Shown one piece after another: positions 18,182-26,622 of a DNA stretch of 64,000 nucleotides. The position numbers were made by a program, and so were the translations under genes. The notes beneath the pieces were generated by a model. The model did not search any database. It saw only the letters and a program-made list of their open reading frames with translations, and was not told where the DNA came from. Source of the DNA: Leisingera daeponensis DSM 23529 (lineage in GTDB: Bacteria; Pseudomonadota; Alphaproteobacteria; Rhodobacterales; Rhodobacteraceae); the NCBI RefSeq assembly GCF_000473145.1, contig NZ_KI421500.1:62225-126224 (forward strand), read 5' to 3'. The first letter of the stretch is position 1, and every line of letters starts with the position of its first letter.

Positions 18182-19165
18182 TCAGCCCGCCATCAGGCGG
18201 GCAACATCCAGCATCCGGGCGGAAAAGCCCCATTCATTGTCATACCAGCCGAACACCCGCACCTGTGAAGTCCCCGCCATGCGGGTTTCCGGCCCGGCAA
18301 TCACCAGCGACTCGGTCCGCGCCCGCAGGTCTGAGGACACCAGCGGCATATCGGTCCAGCCCATCACCTGGGAGGCCGCCACCCCTTCGCGCAGCGCGGC
18401 GCTGAACTCCGCCGCGCTCATCGGGGTCTTCAGCTGCGCCACCAGATCCACCGCCGACACGCTGGCCGTCGGCACCCGCACCGCGGCGCCGCTGACCCGG
18501 CCCTTCAGATGCGGCAGCACCTCGTCGATCAGATGCATCGCAGAGGTCGTCGTCGGCACCATCGACTGCGCCCCGCCGCGCGAGCGTGTAAAATCGCCCC
18601 GCGGCGCGTCCACCATCGGCTGCGAGTTGGTGTAGCAGTGGATCGTCGTCATATGCGCGGTGTCGATGCCGGCAATCTGGTCCAGCAACTTGACCAGCGG
18701 CGTCAGCGCGTTGGTGGTGCAGGAGGCGTTGGAGACGATCCTTGTATTCCCCAAAGCCTCCTCGTTGGCGCCCAGAACCATGGTCAGCTCAGCCGCGGGG
18801 GAGGGGCCGGAGATCAGCACCTTGCCAGCGCCTGCCTTCAGTCCGCGCTCTGCCACGTCGGATGTCCGGGCGATGCCGGTGCATTCCAGCACCAGATCGA
18901 CGCCGCTCAGGTCGACCGATGTCAGGTCGGGCTCATGGCTGACCGGAATGCTGCGGCCCATCACCTGCAGCGCGCCGCTGCCATGCTCCACCGGATGCGC
19001 AAAGGGGCCGAATGTGCTGTCGTACTGGAACAGATAGGCGCACATGTCCAAGGGCGCGATATCGTTGATCCGCACCACCTCGATGCCGTCTCCGCGCGAT
19101 GTGGTCAGAATCTGACGCAGGATGGCGCGGCCGATGCGGCCGAATCCGTTGATAGCAAGTTTCAT
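18182..19165 (-). CDS. gap: Glyceraldehyde-3-phosphate dehydrogenase (type I)
   Basis: A 327-residue GAPDH-family protein with NAD-binding NGFGRIG at the N-terminus, the active-site motif SNASCTTN (Cys149) and general-base His176 in TTIHCYTN, followed by WYDNEWGFS near the C-terminus. It oxidises glyceraldehyde 3-phosphate with NAD and phosphate in glycolysis/gluconeogenesis; an erythrose-4-phosphate dehydrogenase activity is an alternative for such divergent paralogues, because the catalytic His is followed by CYTN rather than the common SYTA/SYTG. Start is ATG 19165; a TTG two codons earlier is less likely. It stands alone, converging on the membrane protein gene. Confidence 0.9.
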   Translation of the reverse strand: MKLAINGFGRIGRAILRQILTTSRGDGIEVVRINDIAPLDMCAYLFQYDSTFGPFAHPVEHGSGALQVMGRSIPVSHEPDLTSVDLSGVDLVLECTGIARTSDVAERGLKAGAGKVLISGPSPAAELTMVLGANEEALGNTRIVSNASCTTNALTPLVKLLDQIAGIDTAHMTTIHCYTNSQPMVDAPRGDFTRSRGGAQSMVPTTTSAMHLIDEVLPHLKGRVSGAAVRVPTASVSAVDLVAQLKTPMSAAEFSAALREGVAASQVMGWTDMPLVSSDLRARTESLVIAGPETRMAGTSQVRVFGWYDNEWGFSARMLDVARLMAG

Positions 19166-19286
19166 GCGCAATCTATGGCAGGCGCGCCAGGGCCGCTCAA
19201 TCCATGGCCCCCGGGAAAATGATCACATTTCCCAAGAGGATGTTTCAGGAAAAGGCCGCAATACCGCACATCCGTTAAAGGCGTTG

Positions 19287-19601
19287 CTATTTGCGGCAGA
19301 TGACCTGCGCGTAATAGGTGCCGGTGATCGTGCGCACCATCGTGTCCAGATTGACGCTGCAGCCGGTGGCCGCCTGCATGGCCCGCACCGCCTGCCGGGC
19401 GGTCAGCACCGCGGGCGGACGGAAGGCCAGGTGCTCCAGGTTCATCCGCGTGGCGCTGTAGCGGCCCGTTGTGCCCTCGACCGGCACCACCAGCCAGTCG
19501 CGGCCCAGAACGGAAACCTTGGTGCCTTCCACGCCTTTTGCGGATGCGGCCGGCGCAAGCGCGGCGCACAGGGCCGCGGCCAGTGCAGTCTGTTTCATCA
19601 T
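19287..19601 (-). CDS. Small exported protein of unknown function
   Basis: A 104-residue protein with a clear Sec signal peptide (MMKQTALAAALCAALAPAAS-AKG) and a mature part of about 80 residues with two cysteines (one in ATGCSVN, one in VICRK) that could form a disulfide. AGGAG lies eight bases before the ATG at 19601, which favours this start over the longer frame. It lies between gap and the IclR gene, all on the same strand. I do not recognise a family; the likely location is the periplasm. Confidence 0.75.
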   Translation of the reverse strand: MMKQTALAAALCAALAPAASAKGVEGTKVSVLGRDWLVVPVEGTTGRYSATRMNLEHLAFRPPAVLTARQAVRAMQAATGCSVNLDTMVRTITGTYYAQVICRK

Positions 19602-19668
19602 TGAAATGCTCCTGCGGGAAATGCCTGCGCTCAGCCTAGCGCAGCCCCGGCACAAAGCAAGACGCGCC

Positions 19669-20445
19669 TTACAGGTGGTCCACCGCCTCGGCCTGGCGCA
19701 GCTCCGCCGCGCACAGCTGCAGCCCGCGCAGCAGCCGCTCGGCATCGGCTTGCGGCTGCCGCCCGCGCGGGGCAGAGCAGCCCGCCACAATCGGCGTCCG
19801 GCCCGGGCGCGACACCGGCACCGCATAACCGGTGATCCCGGCTTCGAACTCGCTGTCGGTCAGGCAGTAGCCCTGTTCGCGCGCCTGGGCAACGCGGTCC
19901 AGAATGGCGGCGGGACCGGTCAGCGACTGGCTGGTGTGGTGCGGGATGACGGTTTCTGCCAGCACCGCCGCTGCCTCCTCCTCCGGCAGGCCGGCCAGCA
20001 GCATCCGCCCCAGGCTGGTATGGGCCAGCGGGATATGCGAACCAGCCGTGAAGCCATAGGTGATGTGGCCGTGATCCACCGTCGATTGCGCCAGCAGCAG
20101 CACCCGGCCCTGGTCCAGCATCGCCAGCGTCACCTCGATCTCCATCTGCCGGGCGTGCCGGTTCAGCACCGGCTGCACCCGGCGGCCGAACTGGTTGGCC
20201 TGCAGGAAACCGCCCGCCAGCGCCAGCACCCGCGGCGTCAGGGACAGCATCCGCCCGTCCTGGCGCAGATAGCCCGCCTGCACCAGAGTCAGCGCCCCGC
20301 GCCGGGCGGTGGCCCGGTCCTGCCCGGTGCGCCGGGCGATTTCGGCCAGAGTGAGGCTGGGGCTGGCCGCATCAAACACCGCCAGAACGGCCAGCCCCTT
20401 GGCAAAGCTCGACGAAATATTCCTGTCCTGTTCCACCGCTGTCAT
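19669..20445 (-). CDS. IclR-family transcriptional regulator
   Basis: A 258-residue protein with the IclR layout: an N-terminal winged helix (SSSFAKGLAVLAVFD, LTLAEIARRTGQDRATARRGALTL) and a C-terminal ligand-binding domain (ITYGFTAGSHIPLAHTSLGRMLLAGL). ATG 20445 was chosen because the helix-turn-helix begins normally after it; the longer frame runs into the divergent promoter. It is transcribed away from the glutamine-synthetase-like gene, with two short palindromes between them, so it probably controls that gene and itself in response to a small organic effector. PcaR/CatR-like regulators of aromatic pathways share this arrangement, but the ligand is unknown. Confidence 0.9.
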   Translation of the reverse strand: MTAVEQDRNISSSFAKGLAVLAVFDAASPSLTLAEIARRTGQDRATARRGALTLVQAGYLRQDGRMLSLTPRVLALAGGFLQANQFGRRVQPVLNRHARQMEIEVTLAMLDQGRVLLLAQSTVDHGHITYGFTAGSHIPLAHTSLGRMLLAGLPEEEAAAVLAETVIPHHTSQSLTGPAAILDRVAQAREQGYCLTDSEFEAGITGYAVPVSRPGRTPIVAGCSAPRGRQPQADAERLLRGLQLCAAELRQAEAVDHL

Positions 20446-20496
20446 CTGCGCTGCCTGTCCTGGTTCTGAAATGCTGCCGCCTGCTGCGGCGGCCTT

Positions 20497-20532
20497 TGTG
20501 CAAATGCTGCACAGCTTGTTCGCTTCGTGAAC
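20497..20532. promoter_or_regulatory. Two palindromes in the IclR / GS divergent promoter
   Basis: TGTGCA-AATGC-TGCACA spans 20497-20513 and GTTC-GCTTCGT-GAAC spans 20518-20532. They lie 52-87 bp upstream of the IclR start and 129-164 bp upstream of the ligase start. Adjacent palindromes are typical IclR-type operators; the binding protein is inferred from position only. Confidence 0.5.
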
Positions 20533-20660
20533 TCTGTCAAGCCGCAAAACCTCCGCAATATCCAGATTGCGCAACGGGTTACGGGGAAGCCCGGCGGCGG
20601 GCTGGACGCTGGGGCCGTTTCCGGTGCAATTTCAAACCGCTCTGCATCGAGAGGCCGCCC

Positions 20661-22109
20661 ATGGCACAAGACTTCACATCCGGCAAACTGGCCCGCCTGG
20701 GACTGCTCAGCGCGGAGGACTGCCGCAAGGCGGCAGAGATCACCTCCCGCGCGCAGTTCGACGGGATCGAGACGGTGCGGGTGCTGTTCCCGGACCAGCA
20801 CGGGCTCTTGCGCGGCAAGGCGGTGATGCCGGAGGCTTTTGCCGGTGTCTTCGACCGCGGCCTCAACGTGCCCGCGACCCTGCTGCTCAAGGACACCTCG
20901 CACCGCAATGCCTTTCCTGTGTGGGAGGGCGGCACCGGGCTGGCCGCGCCGATACAGGGCGCGGGCGACGTGCTGCTGGTGCCGCGCCCGGACACCTTCC
21001 GCGCGCTGCCCTGGTCCGGCCATTCCGCCTGGATCTTCTGCGAGCCGGTCTGCCTGGACGGCCAGCGGATCCCCTTTGCCTCCAGCGGCGTGCTGCAGCG
21101 TGCGGTGGACCGGCTGGCGGGGCAGGGGATGGCGGCCACCTTCGGGCTGGAGGTGGAATTCCACATCTTCGAACTGGCGGACCCTTCCGCCGCCAGCGAG
21201 CAGGCAGGCCGCCCCGGCGCCCCGGTCCAGACCCGCAACCTGACGCAAGGCTATCAGTACCTCACCGAAACCCGTTATGGCGAGGTCGAGGGCATCCTGG
21301 ACCTGTTGCGCCGCAACGCCCAGAAACTGGGCCTGCCGGTGCGGTCCGTGGAAATCGAGATGGGCCCCAGCCAGGTGGAGTTCACCTTTGCCCCCGGCAG
21401 CGCCATGGAGCAGGCCGACGCGATGGTGATGTTCCGCACCATGGTCAAGGAGGTCTGCGCCAGAAACGGCCTGCACGCCAGCTTCATGGCCAAGCCGCGG
21501 CTGGCGGGGGCCCTGGCCAGCGGCTGGCACGTCCACCAGTCGCTGCAGGACCTGGCCACGGGCCGCAATCTGTTCATGCCGGAAGCCGCCGGGGTGCTGC
21601 CCCCGCCTGCCAGCGGCTGGATGGCGGGCCTGTTGAAATACGCGGCTGAGACCTCGCTGCTGACCGCGCCCACGGTGAACAGCTACAAGCGGTATCTGCC
21701 GTTTCAACTGGCGCCCAGCCGGATCGGCTGGGGCGTGGACAACCGCGGCGCCATGCTGCGCGCGCTGATGCAGCCGGGCGATGCCGCCAGCCGGATCGAA
21801 AACCGTGCTCCCGACAGCTCGGCCAACCCTTACTATGCGCTCGCCGCCCAGATCATCGCAGGCGCCGCCGGGGTCCGCGAGGGGCTGGAGGCCCCGAAAC
21901 CCACCCTGTCGCCCTACAGCGAGGAGGCCGCGCGCCTGCCGCGCTCGCTGGGCCAGGCGCTGGACGGCTTCGCAGGCTCAACCCTGTGCCGAGAGGCGCT
22001 GGGGGCGGACACTGCGGATTACCTGCTGCAGCTCAAGCAGTTCGAGTGGGAGCGCTATCTGGACACCGTCAGCGAGTGGGAGCAGGCGGAGTATTTCGAC
22101 CTGTTCTGA
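20661..22109 (+). CDS. Glutamine synthetase family ligase (probable gamma-glutamyl amide ligase)
   Basis: A 482-residue protein of the glutamine synthetase I fold. Visible elements are the N-terminal beta-grasp, GLEVEFHIFE and GPSQVEFTFAPG (metal and substrate glutamates), GWHVHQSL (ATP/metal His), NSYKRY and the IENRAPDSSANPYY segment (glutamate-binding Arg). It joins glutamate to an amine with ATP. It lacks the C-terminal tyrosine adenylylation motif NLYDLP of GlnA. It is also divergent from an IclR regulator rather than next to glnB, so it more likely uses an amine such as a polyamine, methylamine or aromatic amine than ammonia. ATG 20661 follows GAGAGG. The gcvH gene lies 199 bp downstream. 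Confidence 0.85.
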   Translation: MAQDFTSGKLARLGLLSAEDCRKAAEITSRAQFDGIETVRVLFPDQHGLLRGKAVMPEAFAGVFDRGLNVPATLLLKDTSHRNAFPVWEGGTGLAAPIQGAGDVLLVPRPDTFRALPWSGHSAWIFCEPVCLDGQRIPFASSGVLQRAVDRLAGQGMAATFGLEVEFHIFELADPSAASEQAGRPGAPVQTRNLTQGYQYLTETRYGEVEGILDLLRRNAQKLGLPVRSVEIEMGPSQVEFTFAPGSAMEQADAMVMFRTMVKEVCARNGLHASFMAKPRLAGALASGWHVHQSLQDLATGRNLFMPEAAGVLPPPASGWMAGLLKYAAETSLLTAPTVNSYKRYLPFQLAPSRIGWGVDNRGAMLRALMQPGDAASRIENRAPDSSANPYYALAAQIIAGAAGVREGLEAPKPTLSPYSEEAARLPRSLGQALDGFAGSTLCREALGADTADYLLQLKQFEWERYLDTVSEWEQAEYFDLF

Positions 22110-22308
22110 GGCGCCGCGCGAGCCGCCCGGCGATGCGCAAAAATTCCTATTCAATCGGGCTTTGCCGTCTTGATCGCCGACCCCGCTCATTGATAGCGTA
22201 TACCCGCGCATGCAGGGGCCGGCCGCGCCGTCCTCTGCCATCCGCGGCGCCATTTCCGGCAGCCTCAACCCATTCAAACCCCATGCCTCTTCGAAGGATA
22301 ACACCCCC

Positions 22309-22668
22309 ATGAAATACACCGAGGAACACGAGTGGCTGCTGCCCGAGGACGACCTGATCACCGTCGGCATCACCGTCCATGCCGCCGAACAGCTCGGCGA
22401 AGTGGTTTATATCGAGCTGCCGGAGCCGGGCACCGAAGTCTCCAAGGACGATGAGGTCGTGGTGATTGAATCGGTCAAGGCGGCGTCCGACATCCTTGCC
22501 CCGCTCGACGGCGAGATCGTCGAGGTGAACGAGGCGCTGGCCGACGACCCCGGCAAGGTGAACGACGACCCCGAGGGCGCGGCCTGGTTCTTCAAGATCA
22601 AACCCTCGGACCTGTCGCCGATGGACGATTACATGGATGAAGCAGGCTATAAGGACTTCATCTCCTGA
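22309..22668 (+). CDS. gcvH: Glycine cleavage system H protein (orphan)
   Basis: A 119-residue lipoyl-carrier protein. The lipoyl-lysine hairpin VVIESVKAASD (Lys57) and the N-terminal TEEHEWL are diagnostic. It carries the aminomethyl arm between GcvP, GcvT and dihydrolipoamide dehydrogenase. AAGGA lies ten bases before ATG 22309. No gcvT or gcvP is adjacent, unlike the usual gcvTHP operon, so it either serves distant partners or acts as a lipoyl relay. Downstream a GC hairpin with one mismatch (22677-22701) lacks a T-run and may or may not end the transcript. Confidence 0.95.
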   Translation: MKYTEEHEWLLPEDDLITVGITVHAAEQLGEVVYIELPEPGTEVSKDDEVVVIESVKAASDILAPLDGEIVEVNEALADDPGKVNDDPEGAAWFFKIKPSDLSPMDDYMDEAGYKDFIS

Positions 22669-22806
22669 TATTTCCCGCCTGCTGCGGCTTCCGCGGCAGG
22701 CTGCGGGCGGCGGCGATCACGATCCCGCCAGCCGCCTATGCACCCGCCGGGTGCGGGCTGCTATCCGGTCATCGCCAAAACACCCATGCCTGGCAGGAGG
22801 TGCGCA

Positions 22807-23067
22807 ATGACCGGATTTTCAGGGGTCAAAGCCCTTTTCATCACCACAGCGCTGAAAAAGGACGGCAGGAAAAGCCACGCCCGCCTGCCGATGGGTGCGT
22901 CCTCCGTCATCATGGAAAAGGACGGTGTTGCGGTAGAGCATCTGCACACGCTGGATCACCAGGTGCCGCCCGGCGTCTGCCCGGATATGACCGGACAGGG
23001 CCGGGACCGCGACGACTGGCCCGCGGGCTGCCGGTTTGATTGCGAAAACCCGGACTACCGCTCATAG
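22807..23067 (+). pseudogene. 3'-truncated flavodoxin / NADPH-dependent FMN reductase-like gene
   Basis: The frame gives 86 residues. The first 70 match the N-terminus of flavodoxin-fold reductases as I know them: VKALFITTALKKDGRKS, VIMEKDGVAVEHL, LDHQVPPGV and DMTGQGRDRDDWP. In the family this is followed by the ADILVIATPIWLG strand and about 110 more residues; here it ends after 16 unrelated residues. I found no continuation in the other frames before the next gene. A perfect AGGAGG sits six bases before ATG 22807, so the start is intact. It is either a decayed gene that lost its C-terminal two thirds or a repurposed fragment. Confidence 0.6.
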
Positions 23068-23245
23068 CTGCCGGGCTGGCCTCCTGCGCCGGCACCGCTT
23101 TACGGCAATGAGTGATGTGCTTTCCTCATCCGCAGCGTCTCAGCCGGCGGCGCCTGCCTGCCAGAAGTTCCCCGGCACCGGGACAGGCCGCCGCCCGGGC
23201 CAAAGCGAACGCTACTTTTTCCCGTTGCCGCGGCCCTTTGGCTTG

Positions 23246-23995
23246 TCAGTCCAGCCGCCGCACCAGGATCTGATTGCCCTCGCCGCGCTTGGTCTCAAAC
23301 AGCTTGAGCGAGGCGATCAGGTCGCTCAGCTTGCGCTTGCCGTAGCTGCGGGTGTCGAAATCCGGCGAGGCTGCGGTGATGTACTGGCCTATCTGGCCCA
23401 GGGTGAACCACTCGTCGTCCTGGTCGATCGCATCCATCGCCCGCACCACCAGCTTGGTCGGATCCACCAGCTCTGCCGGTGCGTCATCTTTGGTCTCTTC
23501 CTTGGTCTCTTCCGCTTTCTTCGCCTTGGGCTTGCTCTTACCCGGGTCCTCCAGCAGGTTCTCAACATAGATGAACCGCTTGCAGGCTTTGACAAAGGCC
23601 GCGGGCGTCTTGCGCATCCCCATGCCGTAGACGTCCAGCCCCTGTTCGCGGATGCGGCTGGCCAGCCGGGTGAAATCGCTGTCCGAGGAGATCAGCACAA
23701 AACCGTCAAAGCGGCCCGAATGCAGGATGTCCATCGCATCGATCACCAGCGCGATGTCAGAGGCATTCTTGCCGGTGGTATTGGCAAACTGCTGATGCGG
23801 GACAATTGCCAGCGCCGCCAGCTTCTCCTTGTTCCAGCCCTGCGGGCTGCCGCCGGCAAAATCGCCATAGATGCGCCGGATGCTGGCCTCGCCGAAGGAG
23901 GCGATCTCATCGAACATTGCCTCCGCATATTTGGCGGAGATGTTGTCGGCGTCGATCAGGACGGCCAGAAGCGGCGGTTTCGTGGTGTTAGCCAT
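23246..23995 (-). CDS. NYN (PIN-like) RNase domain protein with C-terminal LOTUS/OST-HTH domain
   Basis: A 249-residue two-domain protein. Residues about 8-150 form a NYN/LabA-type PIN-like domain with the acidic residues expected of the metal site: LIDADN near the start, DIALVIDAMD and ISSDSDFTRL. A charged Lys/Glu-rich linker follows, then a LOTUS/OST-HTH winged domain (DPTKLVVRAMDAIDQDDEWFTL and KRKLSDLIASLKLFE) that in this family binds RNA. It probably cleaves or binds structured RNA in the cytoplasm; its target is unknown. ATG 23995. It lies downstream of truA on the same strand, separated by a 243-bp gap with G-rich repeats. Confidence 0.85.
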   Translation of the reverse strand: MANTTKPPLLAVLIDADNISAKYAEAMFDEIASFGEASIRRIYGDFAGGSPQGWNKEKLAALAIVPHQQFANTTGKNASDIALVIDAMDILHSGRFDGFVLISSDSDFTRLASRIREQGLDVYGMGMRKTPAAFVKACKRFIYVENLLEDPGKSKPKAKKAEETKEETKDDAPAELVDPTKLVVRAMDAIDQDDEWFTLGQIGQYITAASPDFDTRSYGKRKLSDLIASLKLFETKRGEGNQILVRRLD

Positions 23996-24158
23996 TGCGG
24001 GTTATGCCTTTTGCAAATCTGAGGGGGCAGGGCAGCAGCGCATTTGCCTGCCGTTGCCTGGTGCCGGAATGTCCGGGTCGAGTATGGGCCGCGGCTGCCA
24101 AGATGCAAGAGCGGCTTGCGGGGGCAGTCCCCCGGCCGCGTCTGCCGCGCGCTGTGCC

Positions 24159-24203
24159 GGGAGGTGGACATGGGGGTGCACCGGGGGTGTACGGGAGGTG
24201 CAC
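24159..24203 (+). repeat. G-rich imperfect tandem repeat
   Basis: Four imperfect copies of about GGGRGGTGYAC lie at 24159-24169, 24172-24181, 24183-24192 and 24193-24203. This gives four G tracts of three or more on the + strand. It lies just past the 3' end of truA, between truA and the NYN gene. Apart from this, the gap shows no gene. Confidence 0.6.
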
Positions 24204-24238
24204 AGGCTGTGCCGCGGGGGGTCCGCCGCGCTTTGGTC

Positions 24239-25006
24239 TCAGGCGAAGGGGTCTTCCGGATAGCCCACCCGCGCCAGATACAGCCCGTGGCCGGGGCAGA
24301 CCGGCCCGCAGGCGGCGCGGTCGCGGGCCTCCAGCGCGGCTTTCACATCCGCCGGGTCCCAGGCGCCTGCGCCAACCCGCTCCAGAGTGCCGACAAAGCT
24401 CCTGACCTGATTGTGCAGGAAACTGCGGGCGCGCACGTGGAAATGGATCTCCGGCCCGGAAAAACCCTGCACCCGCTCCACCGTCAGCTCATCCAGCGTC
24501 TTCACGGGGCTTTGCGCCTGGCAGATGGAAGAGCGGAAGGTGGTGAAATCATGGTTTCCGATCAGATGTTTGGCCGCTTCCTGCATGGCGTCCGCGTCCA
24601 GCTCATGGCTCAGCTGCCAGACCTGCCCAGCGTCATGAGTGGCCGGCGCGCGGCGGATCAGGATGCGGAACAGATACTGCCGCTCCACCGCGGAGAACCG
24701 CGCGTGCCAGTCATCGTCCACCCGGGCGCAGGCCACGATGGCGACCGGGTCGGGCTTCAGGTGGTAATTCAGCGCCTCCGACAGGCGGAACGGGTCCCAG
24801 TCCTTGGCCATATCGCAATGGGCCACCTGTCCCAGCGCATGCACGCCGGTATCGGTGCGCCCGGCGGCGGCGATGGTGTGTTCCCCCGGTTCCAGCCGCG
24901 CCAGCGCAGCCTCGATCGCGCCCTGCACGGACGGCAGATCCTTCTGCCTTTGCCAGCCGGCAAAAGGCTTCCCGTGGTATTCGACTTTCAAAGCAAAACG
25001 CGGCAT
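24239..25006 (-). CDS. truA: tRNA pseudouridine(38-40) synthase TruA
   Basis: A 255-residue protein with the TruA active-site motif [14 protein letters not shown] (catalytic Asp52), FAGWQRQ at the N-terminus, and the [13 protein letters not shown] motif in the C-terminal half. It isomerises uridines 38, 39 and 40 in the tRNA anticodon arm. ATG 25006 begins the canonical [12 protein letters not shown]; the longer frame adds 17 residues without family similarity. Normal length for the family. It is divergent from ycjX. Confidence 0.97.
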   Translation of the reverse strand: MPRFALKVEYHGKPFAGWQRQKDLPSVQGAIEAALARLEPGEHTIAAAGRTDTGVHALGQVAHCDMAKDWDPFRLSEALNYHLKPDPVAIVACARVDDDWHARFSAVERQYLFRILIRRAPATHDAGQVWQLSHELDADAMQEAAKHLIGNHDFTTFRSSICQAQSPVKTLDELTVERVQGFSGPEIHFHVRARSFLHNQVRSFVGTLERVGAGAWDPADVKAALEARDRAACGPVCPGHGLYLARVGYPEDPFA

Positions 25007-25209
25007 GGCCGCGCAACTAGCAACAGCGCCGGGCTGGGGCAAGCCCCGCGTGCGCAAGCGCTACGCCCCGCCGCCGGCGCGCACCTGGGTTGTGGGCCGC
25101 GCGCACCAGCAAAGCGGGAACTCAAGCCCTTTCAGCGGCAGCGGCTGGTATCCTCATGCCATGCCGCCTATCTTGGCAGCAGCAAGAACAGAGCAGGATC
25201 AGGGCCTTG

Positions 25210-26622
25210 GTGATAACCTCCCTTGCAGACGGGGTGATGAGCGGGGTGGAGAGCGTCACCAGCGGTCTCTCCTCGGCGTTGTTTGACCGGCCATTGCGGC
25301 TGGGGGTCACCGGGCTGGCGCGCTCCGGCAAGACGGTGTTCATCACCTCGCTGGTTGCCAATCTGATGGACCGGGGCCGGATGCTGCAGCTGAACGCCGC
25401 GCGCGAGGGGCGGATCGAGGCCGCCTTTCTTCAGCCCCAGCCCGACGACACCGTTCCGCGCTTCGATTTTGAGTCCCACCTCGCAGCGCTGACCGGGCCG
25501 TCACCCCATTGGCCGGACAGCACCCGCGCGGTGTCGGAGCTGCGTCTCAGCCTGAAGGTGCGGCCCGCCGGCCTTCTGTCCGGCCTGCAGGGGCTGCGCA
25601 CACTGCATCTGGATATCGTCGACTACCCGGGTGAATGGCTGCTGGACCTGGCGCTGCTGGACAAGAGCTATGCCGAATGGTCCTCGGATGTCCTCTCGCG
25701 CATCGCCGCACGCCCGCAGGCGGAACACTTCCTGGCGGAGAAAACCAAAACGGCCCCCGCCGGGGCGCATGACGAGCCGCAGGCGCAGGCCCTTGCCGCC
25801 GCGTTTACAGGCTACCTGCACGCGGCCCGCGCTGCCGGCTTTTACGATTGCACCCCGGGCCGCTTCCTGCTGCCGGGCGACCTGGAGGGCTCGCCGGTGC
25901 TGACCTTCGCACCGCTGCCGCCGGAAGCAGGCGCCCCGCGCGGCAGCCTGTGGCGGGAGATGGACCGGCGGTATGAGGCCTATAAGTCCAAGGTCGTCAA
26001 ACCCTTCTTCCGCGACCATTTTGCCCGCATCGACCGTCAGGTGGTGCTGGTCGATGCGCTCTCGGCGATCCACTCCGGCCCGCAGGCGGTGGAGGATCTG
26101 CGCCACGCGATGGCGGATATCCTCAGCGCCTTCAAACCGGGCCGCAACCGTTTCCTGACCCGGCTCTTGGGCGGCAAGCGGGTGGAGAAGATCCTGTTCG
26201 CCGCCACCAAGGCCGACCATCTGCACCACGCCCAGCATGGCCGCATGACCGCCATCATCGAGGCCCTGACCCGCGAGGCGCAGGACCGCGCCCGCTTTGC
26301 CGGGGCGCACACCGCGGCGCTGTCCATGGCCTCTCTGCGCACCACCACCGAGGAGATGCGCCCCCTCAACGGCACTGAGCTTCCTTGCGTCCGCGGCACC
26401 TTGCTGGAGACCGGCAAGCAGGCGGCGTTTTATCCCGGTGCGCTGCCCGAAGACCCGGCCCAGCTGCTCACCCCCGCCCGTCAGGGCGCCGCGCGCTGGC
26501 TGGAGGGGGATTATCAGGCGATGGCCTTTGCGCCCGCACCGCTGACCCTCAAACATGGCAGCGGCCCGCCGCATATCCGCCTCGACCGCGCCGCCGAATT
26601 CCTGATCGGAGATGCCCTGTGA
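25210..26622 (+). CDS. ycjX: YcjX-family P-loop protein (DUF463)
   Basis: About 470 residues with an N-terminal Walker A GLARSGKT (residues 35-42 from the chosen GTG), the family signature LHLDIVDYPGEWLLDL (Walker B region) and ATKADHLHHAQH (guanine/adenine-specificity region). YcjX proteins are predicted GTP/ATPases found with YcjF and linked to envelope or stress functions, exact role unknown. Start is taken at GTG 25210 behind AGGG; ATG 25237 is possible, and the longest frame from 25090 is unlikely. It heads an operon whose next two genes overlap by four bases each. Confidence 0.88.
   Translation: MITSLADGVMSGVESVTSGLSSALFDRPLRLGVTGLARSGKTVFITSLVANLMDRGRMLQLNAAREGRIEAAFLQPQPDDTVPRFDFESHLAALTGPSPHWPDSTRAVSELRLSLKVRPAGLLSGLQGLRTLHLDIVDYPGEWLLDLALLDKSYAEWSSDVLSRIAARPQAEHFLAEKTKTAPAGAHDEPQAQALAAAFTGYLHAARAAGFYDCTPGRFLLPGDLEGSPVLTFAPLPPEAGAPRGSLWREMDRRYEAYKSKVVKPFFRDHFARIDRQVVLVDALSAIHSGPQAVEDLRHAMADILSAFKPGRNRFLTRLLGGKRVEKILFAATKADHLHHAQHGRMTAIIEALTREAQDRARFAGAHTAALSMASLRTTTEEMRPLNGTELPCVRGTLLETGKQAAFYPGALPEDPAQLLTPARQGAARWLEGDYQAMAFAPAPLTLKHGSGPPHIRLDRAAEFLIGDAL

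Noticed and set aside
22677..22701. Hairpin after gcvH as a terminator
   Set aside because: One mismatch in the stem and no T-run; not supported strongly enough for a feature.
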